The notes below the pieces were generated by a model. The model did not search any database, was not told the DNA's origin, and worked only from the letters and a program-made list of their open reading frames with translations. Below are positions 1-10,223 of a stretch of 64,000 bases of DNA, one piece after another; the stretch's first letter is position 1; each line of letters opens with the position of its first letter. Made by a program: the position numbers and the translations under genes. Origin of the DNA: Methylacidiphilales bacterium (GTDB lineage: Bacteria; Verrucomicrobiota; Verrucomicrobiia; Methylacidiphilales; UBA1321); NCBI GenBank assembly GCA_021272315.1, contig JAJSLI010000030.1, forward strand, positions 1 through 64,000. Reading direction: 5' to 3'.

Positions 1-2157
<2,157 letters not shown>

Positions 2158-2206
2158 AGGCTCGAAATTAGGTTCTCATTCTCCGGCAAGCAAGAAAAAA
2201 TATGAA

Positions 2207-2220
2207 CGTATCCGGATGCG
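2207..2220. promoter_or_regulatory. Candidate operator palindrome upstream of metK-ahcY
   Basis: The site CGTATCCGGATGCG contains a perfect 8-bp palindrome ATCCGGAT with matching CG/CG outer bases. It lies about 50 bp before the metK start in an AT-rich leader. Position and symmetry suit a dimeric repressor site for methyl-cycle genes, but no regulator is encoded nearby and the assignment is only inferred. Confidence 0.3.
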
Positions 2221-2328
2221 TGGATATATAAACTTCACTCCCGCTGCGGCATCCCGTAATTTTCCCATTACTGAAGGGAATTGGCTGTGCCTAGCCGTCC
2301 GTGGTGCAGGGCCCTTTTAGCAGACTTT

Positions 2329-3522
2329 CTAAAACGTCCCCTTGAGCGACAGAGAGAGTCGCTGCTCTTCGCCCAGGCTTCCGGGCTGGGGGTTCTTGTC
2401 CCAGCGGCTGCTGTACTCGAGGCTGGCCGAGAGGTCCTTCTGGAGCTTGAACGAGGGGCCGGTCGTGAAGGTAAGCGTCTCGTCTTCGAAAGAAACGGGC
2501 AGCGAGCTGGTCAGGCTCGGGCTGCTGCCAGGTGGGTTGGCCTGCGGTGCGGTGCCGGTGGAGGGAGAGATCGTTTCCAGCCCCCGGGAATTCATCATTT
2601 CCGTGTAACTGTGCCACGAGACGTCGGGCAAAAGGGTTTGCGACCAGTCCGCGAAGATCGCCTGGTTGAATTCGTCGCAGATTCCGGGGGATTCCTCGTA
2701 CTGCTGCTGGCGCAGGCCCATCTGCAGTGTCGTCTCCTGCGCCGGTTTCCAGATCAGCGATTGTTCAAGTGAAGGAAACCGCGAAGCGGGTGATCCCGTG
2801 GCGGTGATCTCTTCATAATGACTCTTGAGCACGGCCGTCAGCGGCATTTTCCCGAGCGGCTGTTGAATCTGTGCGTCGTAGATGGTGTCATGCGAGGTGG
2901 TGCCGGAAAGTAGATCCGCACCCGTTTGATCTGAGTTTATGTCCAGCTTCAGTGTTGAGTTTAGCGGCAACCGGCCCTCGGCCGAGAATCCCGTGCCGGT
3001 GGTCACGTCCGGATTCGAAAAGTCGCTTGAGGAATCGTGGACATTGCCGCGCAGCGTCAGGACGTCGAGCGGTTGAACTTGAAATTCGGCGGTTTGTTTC
3101 TGGTAAAGATCATCCTCCGTGCCGTCAATCGCGGGCATGCCTGCCGCAGGTGGATAGGAGTCCGGCCCGCCGTTCAGCATGATGGCGCTCGTCTCGTAGG
3201 AAAGCGAAAGCGTGTCGGCCATCCGCTGCGTGCAGGTGAGCCCGTATTTTTCCTGCCAGAGCGAACCACTCGACACAACCGTGGCGGGATCGTTGATATC
3301 CTGCCCCGCCGTGGCGTTGAACGTCGTCCCTGCCGCCGTCTGGAGCTGCTGGTCCTCCGTCGGCTTCAACCAATCGATCTGCTGCCATCCGTCATTTGTG
3401 CTGCTTACTGCCGGGGCTGCCTGTTGCGCTTGTAAGGTTGGCGAAGAGCAAAGTGCCACGACCACGCTGAGATACAGCGCGGTCTTTTCAGACCACAAGT
3501 AGTTGCAAGGGTTCAGACACAT
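2329..3522 (-). CDS. Secreted, possibly outer-membrane beta-barrel protein of unknown function
   Basis: I do not recognise a named family. The 397-residue product has a hydrophobic N-terminal segment (ALYLSVVVALCSSPTLQAQ, ending near residue 33) that looks like a cleavable signal peptide after a short N-terminal extension. The rest is rich in Ser, Thr, Gln and Gly. It shows alternating patterns such as LSLSYETSAI, LTLRGNVHDSSSDF and SASLEYSSRWDK, and it ends LSLSLKGTF. A C-terminal Phe after alternating hydrophobic residues is typical of outer-membrane barrels. The ATG at 3522 is the only Met start before the signal segment. A hairpin lies just upstream in the leader. Confidence 0.6.
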   Translation of the reverse strand: MCLNPCNYLWSEKTALYLSVVVALCSSPTLQAQQAAPAVSSTNDGWQQIDWLKPTEDQQLQTAAGTTFNATAGQDINDPATVVSSGSLWQEKYGLTCTQRMADTLSLSYETSAIMLNGGPDSYPPAAGMPAIDGTEDDLYQKQTAEFQVQPLDVLTLRGNVHDSSSDFSNPDVTTGTGFSAEGRLPLNSTLKLDINSDQTGADLLSGTTSHDTIYDAQIQQPLGKMPLTAVLKSHYEEITATGSPASRFPSLEQSLIWKPAQETTLQMGLRQQQYEESPGICDEFNQAIFADWSQTLLPDVSWHSYTEMMNSRGLETISPSTGTAPQANPPGSSPSLTSSLPVSFEDETLTFTTGPSFKLQKDLSASLEYSSRWDKNPQPGSLGEEQRLSLSLKGTF

Positions 3523-3542
3523 GCAGTTTAATCGTCATATGC

Positions 3543-3559
3543 GGCGAAAATCTTTCGCC
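3543..3559 (-). promoter_or_regulatory. Short perfect hairpin in the leader of the barrel-like gene
   Basis: GGCGAAA-ATC-TTTCGCC forms a perfect 7-bp stem with a 3-nt loop, 21 bp upstream of the ATG at 3522. No U-run follows it in either direction, so it is not an obvious terminator. A role in mRNA stability or control is possible but unproven. A second weaker inverted repeat (CCGACC/GGTCGG, 3631-3651) lies nearer azoR. Confidence 0.3.
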
Positions 3560-3708
3560 GGGGGTGTTTTTCTCCCCTTGGCTTTACAGACGCTCCAACA
3601 ACCCAATTCGTTCAAAGAAAATGAGTTCCGCCGACCGGCTCTGAAGGTCGGTCGCCGGTCTCAACTAACCGTCCGGTATTGCGCGTGGACAGTCCTTTGT
3701 CTGGTCTG

Positions 3709-4329
3709 TTACCAGCTCGTCGCGAGTTCCTTCAGCGCGGCTTCCGCCTTCTCGCGCGAAAGCTTTGCCGCGTCCTCGCCTTGGGCCATGCCGTCGGCCA
3801 CCACGAACTGCACGTCGGTCACTCCGACAAAACCGAAAATCGTGCGCAGGTAGGGCTCTTGGAAATTATACGCAGCCATGGGCGAACCCAGCGGATACGA
3901 GCCGCCGCTGCTCGTGATGAAGAGCGCCTTCTTTCCCTTCACCAGCCCCTCGTACCCGTTTGGCCCGACAGCGAAGGTTCTGCCTGCCCGCACGATCTGG
4001 TCGGTGTAGGCCTTGAACGTCGACGGGATGTTGAAATTGTACATCGGTATGCCGAAAACGTAGCGTTCTGCCCCGAGAAATTCGTCGACCAATTGGTCCG
4101 AAACCGCGATGGCTGCCTTCGACTCGGGAGTCTGCGCCTCCGGTGGCGCAGACGCGCCAATCACCCACGGTTCCGTCACGTGGGGCACCGGATGATGACC
4201 AAGATCGCGCAACAAAACGGTCGCGTCCGGGTGATGCTTCGCCCAATTCTGCGCGAAGTTCGTGGTGAGGGCGCGCGAAACGGAGCGTTCGCCGCGCGGG
4301 CTGGCTGTGATGACGAGGACTTTGGACAT
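3709..4329 (-). CDS. azoR: FMN-dependent NADH-azoreductase
   Basis: Flavodoxin-fold quinone/azo-compound reductase of the AzoR/AcpD family, using FMN and NADH in the cytoplasm. The 206 residues match the usual length of about 200. The N-terminus MSKVLVITASPRGERSVSRA supplies the phosphate-binding SPRGxxS loop of FMN. PMYNFNIPSTFKAYTDQIVRAG near residues 95-117 and the SSGGSYP loop near residues 139-145 are characteristic of the family. It is transcribed alone, with a 185-bp upstream region containing small palindromes. Such enzymes are often redox-stress induced, but no regulator gene is adjacent. Confidence 0.93.
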   Translation of the reverse strand: MSKVLVITASPRGERSVSRALTTNFAQNWAKHHPDATVLLRDLGHHPVPHVTEPWVIGASAPPEAQTPESKAAIAVSDQLVDEFLGAERYVFGIPMYNFNIPSTFKAYTDQIVRAGRTFAVGPNGYEGLVKGKKALFITSSGGSYPLGSPMAAYNFQEPYLRTIFGFVGVTDVQFVVADGMAQGEDAAKLSREKAEAALKELATSW

Positions 4330-4363
4330 AGGGGTTCTCTCTCTTTGAGGGGTTGAAGGGGTT

Positions 4364-4387
4364 GGTTAGCTTTGGGTAACCATGGTT
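4364..4387. promoter_or_regulatory. Palindromes upstream of azoR, candidate operator
   Basis: GGTTA and TAACC arms (4364-4368 and 4377-4381, 8-bp spacer) overlap the perfect 10-bp palindrome AACCATGGTT at 4378-4387. They sit 35-58 bp before the azoR start and in the divergent gap to the next gene. Symmetry and position suggest a protein-binding site, but there is no direct support. Confidence 0.25.
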
Positions 4388-4514
4388 GTAACGTTTGTCA
4401 AACGCCCAGATACTTCGATCCTTGCATGCCCCCTGTTTTGCTTCAATAAAATCGGTGATACTTTCAAGCGACAACTAAATCAGGCCACTATCGCACCTCA
4501 GCAGATCACAATTT

Positions 4515-5018
4515 ATGAAAAAGGTTGCTCTTCTCGGGTGCGTTATAATTGCAGCGACCGTTCTCGGGCCGATTGATATCTCAACGCTAGAACGCAGCAA
4601 CCGGGAGGAGGAAATTCGAACGAACGCCCTACTTGCGAAGGTTAGTGCTCTCGCCGCCGATAAGATCCAGAAAATCACCATTACTCCAGAGCAGCTCAGC
4701 ACGAAACAATTTCAGACGGAAATCACTGCTAAGGATGACATTCAGTATGTTAGGGGACTCCTCAACCGGGCAAACACCCAATTAAACGACAGCCACAATT
4801 GCCCGATTTATGACTGCACGTTGACTTTTACCACTTCCACCGGCACGGTTCGATTTTTAGCTTCCGCCTGTCAATATGATCCCAACGATTGCTACGTGAC
4901 AGACCTATTTTATAACAAACTTCCGGGGAATGGTTATATCCGTGGAAACCCACCAACGATAAAGATTCCTGACCTCGGAAGCTGGTTGATGCAGCGAGAG
5001 CCGAAAGGCACACGATGA
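4515..5018 (+). CDS. Small exported protein of unknown function
   Basis: The 167-residue product begins MKKVALLGCVIIAATVLGPI, a hydrophobic N-terminal signal or anchor segment. The mature part is soluble and carries two Cys pairs (CPIYDC and SACQYDPNDC), which may form disulfides outside the cytoplasm. No family was recognised. Base composition is visibly more AT-rich than the flanking genes, which may mark an accessory gene. It stands alone between azoR and the glycosyltransferase gene. The ATG is preceded by no strong Shine-Dalgarno sequence. Confidence 0.6.
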   Translation: MKKVALLGCVIIAATVLGPIDISTLERSNREEEIRTNALLAKVSALAADKIQKITITPEQLSTKQFQTEITAKDDIQYVRGLLNRANTQLNDSHNCPIYDCTLTFTTSTGTVRFLASACQYDPNDCYVTDLFYNKLPGNGYIRGNPPTIKIPDLGSWLMQREPKGTR

Positions 5019-5100
5019 TCCGTACATAGCTGGTAGCAGGAGATGGCGGGCGTCAACCATCCTAGACCACCGCCGCAACAAATAGTAGGCTCCGTCTTTC

Positions 5101-6054
5101 ATGGATTCACCGCGTTATTCCGTCATCATCCCGATGCTCTATTTTCGAGAGGACGAGCCGGCGCTGGCCAGCCTGCGCGACACGCCTCCGCCAGTCGGTG
5201 GAATCGAAATCCTCGTTGCTGAAGGAGCTCAGCCTTCCCTCCAGCGCAACACCGCCTTCGAGCGCGCCCGGGGCGACATCATCCTCTTTCTCGACAACGA
5301 CTGCACTCTCGCTCCCAATTTCTGGAACGAACTCGAAGGCGCATTCGCCCGGCCCGAAGTTGAAATTGTCGGCGGTCCCGCCCTACTGCGGGCAAACGCG
5401 GGCGCATGCGAGAAAATCTTTCACGCCCTGCTCACCCACATCCTGATCGTCGGCACCATCTCTTCCCGGTACGCTTCGCGCGGCGATTTTCGCCCCGCCG
5501 CGCCAACCGAGCTTATCCTTTGCAACCTCGCCGTGCGCCGTAGCGCCTTCCGCAAAATCGGGGCCTTTTCATCGAAACTTTATCCCAGTGAGGAAAATGA
5601 GTGGCTTGACCGCGCGCGAGCTCTCGACGCCGGCATCTATTATCACCCCCTCGTCCAGGTTTCCCGGCCGCAACGGGCAACGTGGAGGCAGATGGGCAAG
5701 ATGCTTCTGCGCTACGGCATGGGCCGCACCCGCCAGTTTCAAGTCAGCGGCTGGCATCCGACTTTCCATCAAATTCTTCCCCTCCTGCTGGTGGGTGCCA
5801 TTTTTGCCCTCATTTACTGGCATCTCGAAATTCCCTTCGTCGTGCTCTGGCTGGCCGCCTCCGTCATCGTCGCCCTCACCTGTGACGCCCGCCTCCGCTG
5901 GTGGCAGCGGCTAGTGGCCGGGCTTGCCGCGCCGCTTCTCCCGATAACCTTCGCCCTTGGCCAGATTGCCGGCTGGGCTGGGCTTCTCTTTCCCGCGTTC
6001 ACCAAGGATGCCGACATTGTTGTCCTCAACGAACGGGGTGAACGTATTCCCTGA
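5101..6054 (+). CDS. Family 2 glycosyltransferase with C-terminal membrane segments
   Basis: The N-terminal GT-A domain begins YSVIIPMLYFREDEPALASL. It carries the nucleotide-sugar/metal motif D65-N66-D67 in ILFLDNDCTLAPNFW, then the acceptor-side ENEWLDRARALDAG segment near residues 165-178, typical of GT2 enzymes. The last 100 residues hold about three hydrophobic stretches (PLLLVGAIFALIYW, PFVVLWLAASVIVAL and APLLPITFALGQIAGWAGLLF), so the enzyme is membrane-bound. It probably acts on surface glycan or lipid-linked sugar. Donor and acceptor cannot be read from sequence. The helicase gene starts 17 bp downstream. Confidence 0.85.
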   Translation: MDSPRYSVIIPMLYFREDEPALASLRDTPPPVGGIEILVAEGAQPSLQRNTAFERARGDIILFLDNDCTLAPNFWNELEGAFARPEVEIVGGPALLRANAGACEKIFHALLTHILIVGTISSRYASRGDFRPAAPTELILCNLAVRRSAFRKIGAFSSKLYPSEENEWLDRARALDAGIYYHPLVQVSRPQRATWRQMGKMLLRYGMGRTRQFQVSGWHPTFHQILPLLLVGAIFALIYWHLEIPFVVLWLAASVIVALTCDARLRWWQRLVAGLAAPLLPITFALGQIAGWAGLLFPAFTKDADIVVLNERGERIP

Positions 6055-6071
6055 TTGACGATATTCGACCC

Positions 6072-8057
6072 ATGATCGGCCTCGAAGCCCTGCAACAACT
6101 CCGCCTGCCCGACGCCTGGCAGGCCGAGGCCATCCGTGCCCTCGCCACGGGCGACGATGTCATCGTCCAAGCTCCAACCGGTGCGGGCAAGACCTTCATT
6201 TTCGAACAATTTTTCCAGCAGCGTCGCGGTCCCGGCCAGGCTGTTTACACCGTGCCAACCCGCGCGCTCGCCAACGACAAGTTCGCCGAGTGGAGTCGTC
6301 AGGGCTGGCGTGTCGGCATCACCACCGGCGATCTCGTTTACGACGCCGACGCGCCCCTTGTCGTCGCCACGCTCGAGGCCCAGCAATCTCCCGCCAACGC
6401 CGCGCTCTACGTCATTGATGAATACCAGTGGCTTGGTGATCCCCTGCGCGGCAACCACTACGAGGGCGTCATTCTCTCGCTCCCGGCGCTGACCCAGCTC
6501 CTGCTCCTCAGCGGCAGCGTGGCCAATCCCTCCGCCGTGCGCGACTGGCTGCTGCGCCTCGGGCGCGGGCGCGGCGTCACCCTGGTCGAGCAGCGCGAGC
6601 GCCCCGTCCCGCTCGACGAAGTCGAGATTGATTCGCCCGCCCGCCGCGTGCCGGAATCGATCACAGGCTACTGGACCCGCCGCATCGCCGGCGCGTTGCG
6701 CGAAGACTACGGCCCCATTCTCGTTTTTGCTCCGCATCGCCGCGAGGCCGAAAAGATCGCGCGTGATGTCGCCGCCCGCATCCCGTGTCCGCAACCGCTT
6801 CGGCTGACGAAGGACCAGGAAAACGCCGCCGGGCCCGATCTGGCCCGGTTGCTCGGCCAGCGCGTCGCCTTTCATCACAGCGGCTTGGGTTACGTCCAGC
6901 GCGCGGGTCTCGTCGAACCGTTGGCCAAGGGCGGCCAGTTGCGCGTTGTCGTCGCCACGCTCGGTCTTAGCGCCGGCATCAACTTCTCGCTCCGCTCCGT
7001 TCTCGTCACCGCAACGCATTTCACCGCCGGCGGCCTGCCCCGCGAGGTCACGCCTTCCGACTTGCTCCAGATGTTTGGTCGCGCCGGACGACGCGGGCTC
7101 GACGAACAGGGCTTTGTCCTCGTCGGCGAACGCTCGCCGCGCCTCAGTCAGTCCCGCGCCGGTCATCTCCGTCGCAGCGCCCCGCTGCCATGGCGCCCGC
7201 TTCTGCGGGAACTCGCGCGAGGCGGTCCCATCGAGGAAACCGGCGCCGCTTTCCAAAAAAAACTTTTCACCACTGAGTTCATCCCGCTCGGCATCGAATC
7301 GACGCAAAAAATCCGCGAGCCGCTGCCTTGTGGACTCAAGACCGACGCGGGCCGGGCGCGCCTCGTTCGCCGCGAAAAGGACCCCGCGCCGTTCTGCTTC
7401 ACCTGTGCCCATCGCCCCGAATGCCTGCAACTCGACCCGAAGCCCGCGCTGTTCTGGCTTTGGAACCGGGTCGGCTTCCTCGACAAGCAACTCCAACTCA
7501 CCCGCCGGGGGAGGGTAATGGCATGGTTCTCCGGCGCGGAGGGGCTCGGCATCCTCGCCGGACTCGAAGATGAAAAATATCCGCTTTCCGACCTGCTCGA
7601 AGACATGGTCAACCTCGTCGCGGGCGACCGTTTTTGCGGCAACGAACCGCGCTGGGGCGGACGCCTTGCCTTCGCCTGTCAGAAGGCCTACCGCCGCTTC
7701 ACCAGTGACGGTTTCCTCGTCGACGGCATGCCGGTCAATTACGGCGCGGGCGGCGCTGAGATCGTCCGCGCGCTCCGCACCAAAAAATTCGTCCCGATGC
7801 AGGGATTCGAGGAGCACGTCCATCGCGGCGACATTGACCGGCTCCTCATTGAATGGAAAAGCCTGTTGCGCCAGGTCGCCGGCGCGGATGCCGATCCGTC
7901 GTGGCCGCGCTGGACCCAGTTCCAGGAACTTTGCCGCGCCGAATTCGCCCAGCACGCGCGTGACAGCCTGCCCGGCCTGCCGATTATTCCGGCTGAGCAG
8001 CAGAAGCCGATAAGCCACCGGCTGACGATGTTGCAGCCCGTTCGAGACGCTCGTTGA
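6072..8057 (+). CDS. Superfamily 2 DExH-type helicase with an unusual DEYQ box and a Cys cluster
   Basis: Predicted ATP-dependent nucleic-acid helicase of the Ski2-like/DEAD-related group, 661 residues. Walker A is APTGAGKT at residues 34-41, motif Ia is VPTRALANDK (61-70), motif II is DEYQ (116-119) in place of the usual DEAD/DEVH, and motif III is SGSVANP. Motifs V and VI are VVATLGLSAGINF and QMFGRAGRRG. A C-terminal CFTCAHRPEC cluster (Cys442, 445, 451) could bind metal. The last 74 bp overlap the 3' end of the convergent Sua5 gene. Substrate (RNA or DNA) and pathway are unknown. Confidence 0.85.
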   Translation: MIGLEALQQLRLPDAWQAEAIRALATGDDVIVQAPTGAGKTFIFEQFFQQRRGPGQAVYTVPTRALANDKFAEWSRQGWRVGITTGDLVYDADAPLVVATLEAQQSPANAALYVIDEYQWLGDPLRGNHYEGVILSLPALTQLLLLSGSVANPSAVRDWLLRLGRGRGVTLVEQRERPVPLDEVEIDSPARRVPESITGYWTRRIAGALREDYGPILVFAPHRREAEKIARDVAARIPCPQPLRLTKDQENAAGPDLARLLGQRVAFHHSGLGYVQRAGLVEPLAKGGQLRVVVATLGLSAGINFSLRSVLVTATHFTAGGLPREVTPSDLLQMFGRAGRRGLDEQGFVLVGERSPRLSQSRAGHLRRSAPLPWRPLLRELARGGPIEETGAAFQKKLFTTEFIPLGIESTQKIREPLPCGLKTDAGRARLVRREKDPAPFCFTCAHRPECLQLDPKPALFWLWNRVGFLDKQLQLTRRGRVMAWFSGAEGLGILAGLEDEKYPLSDLLEDMVNLVAGDRFCGNEPRWGGRLAFACQKAYRRFTSDGFLVDGMPVNYGAGGAEIVRALRTKKFVPMQGFEEHVHRGDIDRLLIEWKSLLRQVAGADADPSWPRWTQFQELCRAEFAQHARDSLPGLPIIPAEQQKPISHRLTMLQPVRDAR

Positions 8058-9051
8058 TGGCCAGGCCGAGACTGCGCGAAGGTAGCCGTATCGCGTAGAG
8101 CTCCGTCACGCGCGGATCGTCGTCGAGTGCCCGCAGAAGGCGGAAAAAATTAGCGGCGGCCTCGCCCAGATCGCCGTCGGGTGAGAGATTCTTCGTTACG
8201 CCCGCAAATACCGCGGGTGTTGCGCCAAAGGCAAGCCGGCCGGCATCGGCCCGCTGCGGAATTTCCTCCGCACCGCGCACAAGACGGAGTGGCTTGCGCG
8301 GCGCGTAATGGTGCCTGAGCTGCCCCGGCGCGAGGGGCCGCTCATCGACCGCCCGGGTCCGTCCGACGGGGCCGGTGACGGCCTCGAGTTGCTCGATCGT
8401 CACACCGCCTGCGCGCAGGAGCACCGGCTTTTCACCGGAAAGATCGAGCACCGTCGATTCGACGCCGACGAGACACGGTCCGCCGTCCAGGATCAGCGGC
8501 ACAGCCGCGCCCAGTTCCGCGCTTACCGCCGGCGCGTCGGTTGGACTGATCCTGCCGAAACGGTTGGCGCTCGGCGCGGCCAGAGGCCCCGAGAACGCCC
8601 GCAGCACCGCCTGCGCCACGGGATGGACTGGCACGCGCAACGCGACCGTTGGCAGGCCGCTGGTGGCCAGGTCGGGCACCACGTCTTTTTTCGGTAAAAC
8701 AAGTGTCAGCGGGCCGGGCCAAAATCGCCGGGCCAGTTCACGCGCAGTGTCCGGCACATTTGCCGCCAACAGAAAGGCCGAATTGGCATCGGCGAAATGG
8801 AGAATGAGCGGATCGAAGAGCGGGCGCTGCTTGATTTCGAATATCCGCGCCAGCGCCGCAGGGTTGAGCCCGTCCCCGGCCAGCCCGTAAACCGTCTCGG
8901 TCGGCAGGCCGATAACCTGCCCCCTGCGGAGCAGTTGCGCCGCGCGCGAAACCGCTTTGGGCGTCGCCGTGACGACGTTATTGGCTTGCTCCCCAAGGGG
9001 TGGCTCGGGTTTTATGCTTTCGGCTGGTATGAAACAGTTCGAATCGTTCAA
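7984..9051 (-). CDS. L-threonylcarbamoyladenylate synthase, long Sua5 form
   Basis: Makes threonylcarbamoyl-AMP from threonine, bicarbonate and ATP, the first step of t6A37 modification of ANN-decoding tRNAs. The YrdC/Sua5 core spans about residues 33-215: GLPTETVYGLAGDG, KQRPLFDPLILH, LRVPVHP, APSANRFGRISPT and GVESTVLDLSG. A C-terminal Sua5 domain follows the linker PGQLRHHYAPRKPL, giving 355 residues as in Sua5 rather than short TsaC. The only usable start is a TTG at 9051; no ATG or GTG lies between it and the core. Its 5' end therefore overlaps the divergent small zinc-ribbon gene, and its 3' end overlaps the helicase gene. Confidence 0.92.
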   Translation of the reverse strand: MNDSNCFIPAESIKPEPPLGEQANNVVTATPKAVSRAAQLLRRGQVIGLPTETVYGLAGDGLNPAALARIFEIKQRPLFDPLILHFADANSAFLLAANVPDTARELARRFWPGPLTLVLPKKDVVPDLATSGLPTVALRVPVHPVAQAVLRAFSGPLAAPSANRFGRISPTDAPAVSAELGAAVPLILDGGPCLVGVESTVLDLSGEKPVLLRAGGVTIEQLEAVTGPVGRTRAVDERPLAPGQLRHHYAPRKPLRLVRGAEEIPQRADAGRLAFGATPAVFAGVTKNLSPDGDLGEAAANFFRLLRALDDDPRVTELYAIRLPSRSLGLAINERLERAATSSAGGLSASAAQPE

Positions 9052-9244
9052 GGCATCTCAACTCTATTGCCGCAAGTGCGGGAAGTCGATGCCGGTTCGG
9101 GAACGGCTTCTGCTCATCCTGCCCGACAAGGACATTTATGAATATCTTTGCACCGGTTGCTCCGAATCGCTGGGACAGCGCGAGGTCACACTTGCCGACA
9201 AGCGTCTCGCCGCTTTGCGCGGCTCGCGCCGCCGTCACCGCTAA
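9029..9244 (+). CDS. Small zinc-ribbon protein of unknown function
   Basis: The 71-residue product starts MKQFESFKASQLYCRKCGKS and has two CxxC knuckles, CRKCG (near residues 14-17) and CTGC (near 42-45), separated by a hydrophobic beta segment. This is the pattern of a zinc-ribbon fold. The C-terminus is basic (GSRRRHR), which suggests nucleic-acid or ribosome contact. I chose the ATG at 9029; an upstream in-frame GTG/ATG extension would run deeper into the divergent sua5 gene. It lies 37 bp before fmt on the same strand and may be co-transcribed with it. Confidence 0.65.
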   Translation: MKQFESFKASQLYCRKCGKSMPVRERLLLILPDKDIYEYLCTGCSESLGQREVTLADKRLAALRGSRRRHR

Positions 9245-9281
9245 AGGCTGTTGGAATTAATGTGGGGGTTAAAAGGGAACT

Positions 9282-10223
9282 ATGCGCATCATCTTCATCG
9301 GAACCGGAGAAATCGGCCTGCCCGCGCTTTACGCCCTCACCAAGTCGCCCGACCTGCACGTTCTTGCCGTCGTCACGCAGCCCGACCGGCCCGTTGGCCG
9401 CCAGTTGAAACTTTCCGCCAGTCCCATCAAGGAAGCCGCCTTCAAGCTGCACCTGAAGATCTTCCAGCCCGAAAAAGTAGGCGCGGCGGCTTCAATCGCG
9501 CAGCTCAAGTATCTCAAACCCGACCTCATTGTCGTCGCCGCTTACGGCCAGCTTCTGCCCAGGGAAGTCCTCACCCTGCCGCCGCTCGGCTGCCTCAACG
9601 TCCACGCCTCGCTCCTGCCGAAATATCGCGGCGCTTCGCCCATCCACGCCGCCATCGCCGCGGGCGAAAAGCAGTCGGGCGTCACGATCATGTGGATGGA
9701 CGAGGGCCTCGACACCGGCGACATCCTCCTCCAGGAAGCGATTACGCTGGGCCGCCGTGAAACGACCGAGACGCTCCACGACCGCCTGGCCGAACTCGGC
9801 GCCGGGGTGCTGATCAAGGCGATCAAGTTGATCCAGGCCGACAAGGCCCCGCGCCTCAAGCAGGACATCGCGCAGGTGACGCTGACCAAAAAACTGTGCA
9901 AAGAGGACGGCCACATCCAGTGGGACCGCCCGCAGCGCGAAATCGACGCCCACATTCGCGCCATGACCCCCTGGCCCTCCGCCTACGCTTGGATTCCGCA
10001 GGAAAAGGACCAAAAGATGCTCAAGATTTTCACCACCATCCGTTCCAACCGGGCCAAGGGCCAGCCGGGTGAAATCCTGCGCGTTGACAAGCACGGCATC
10101 CTCGTCGCGGCGGGCGTAGGCGGGCTCCTCCTGCGCGAAGTGCAGCTCGAGGGCAAGAAGCGGATGCACGCCGCCGAGTTCGCCCGCGGTTTCAATCTGC
10201 CCGTCGGCTTGGTGCTGGAATAG
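9282..10223 (+). CDS. fmt: Methionyl-tRNA formyltransferase
   Basis: Formylates initiator Met-tRNA using 10-formyltetrahydrofolate. The 313 residues match the family length. The N-terminus is MRIIFIGTGEIGLPALYAL. The catalytic region has NVHASLLPKYRGASPIHAAI, with its Asn and His, and the Asp-containing GVTIMWMDEGLDTGDILL. The C-terminal OB-like domain follows from about residue 205 and contains MTPWPSAYAW. No def (peptide deformylase) gene is adjacent, unlike many genomes. The stop codon directly abuts the stop of the convergent asd gene. Confidence 0.97.
   Translation: MRIIFIGTGEIGLPALYALTKSPDLHVLAVVTQPDRPVGRQLKLSASPIKEAAFKLHLKIFQPEKVGAAASIAQLKYLKPDLIVVAAYGQLLPREVLTLPPLGCLNVHASLLPKYRGASPIHAAIAAGEKQSGVTIMWMDEGLDTGDILLQEAITLGRRETTETLHDRLAELGAGVLIKAIKLIQADKAPRLKQDIAQVTLTKKLCKEDGHIQWDRPQREIDAHIRAMTPWPSAYAWIPQEKDQKMLKIFTTIRSNRAKGQPGEILRVDKHGILVAAGVGGLLLREVQLEGKKRMHAAEFARGFNLPVGLVLE

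Noticed and set aside
2158-2328. SAM or SAH riboswitch in the metK leader
   Set aside because: I could not find the conserved multi-helix cores of SAM-I, SAM-II or SAH riboswitches; only a short palindrome is visible.
5814-8018. A 734-codon minus-strand open frame over the helicase gene
   Set aside because: No domain and biased composition; the plus strand has all helicase motifs.
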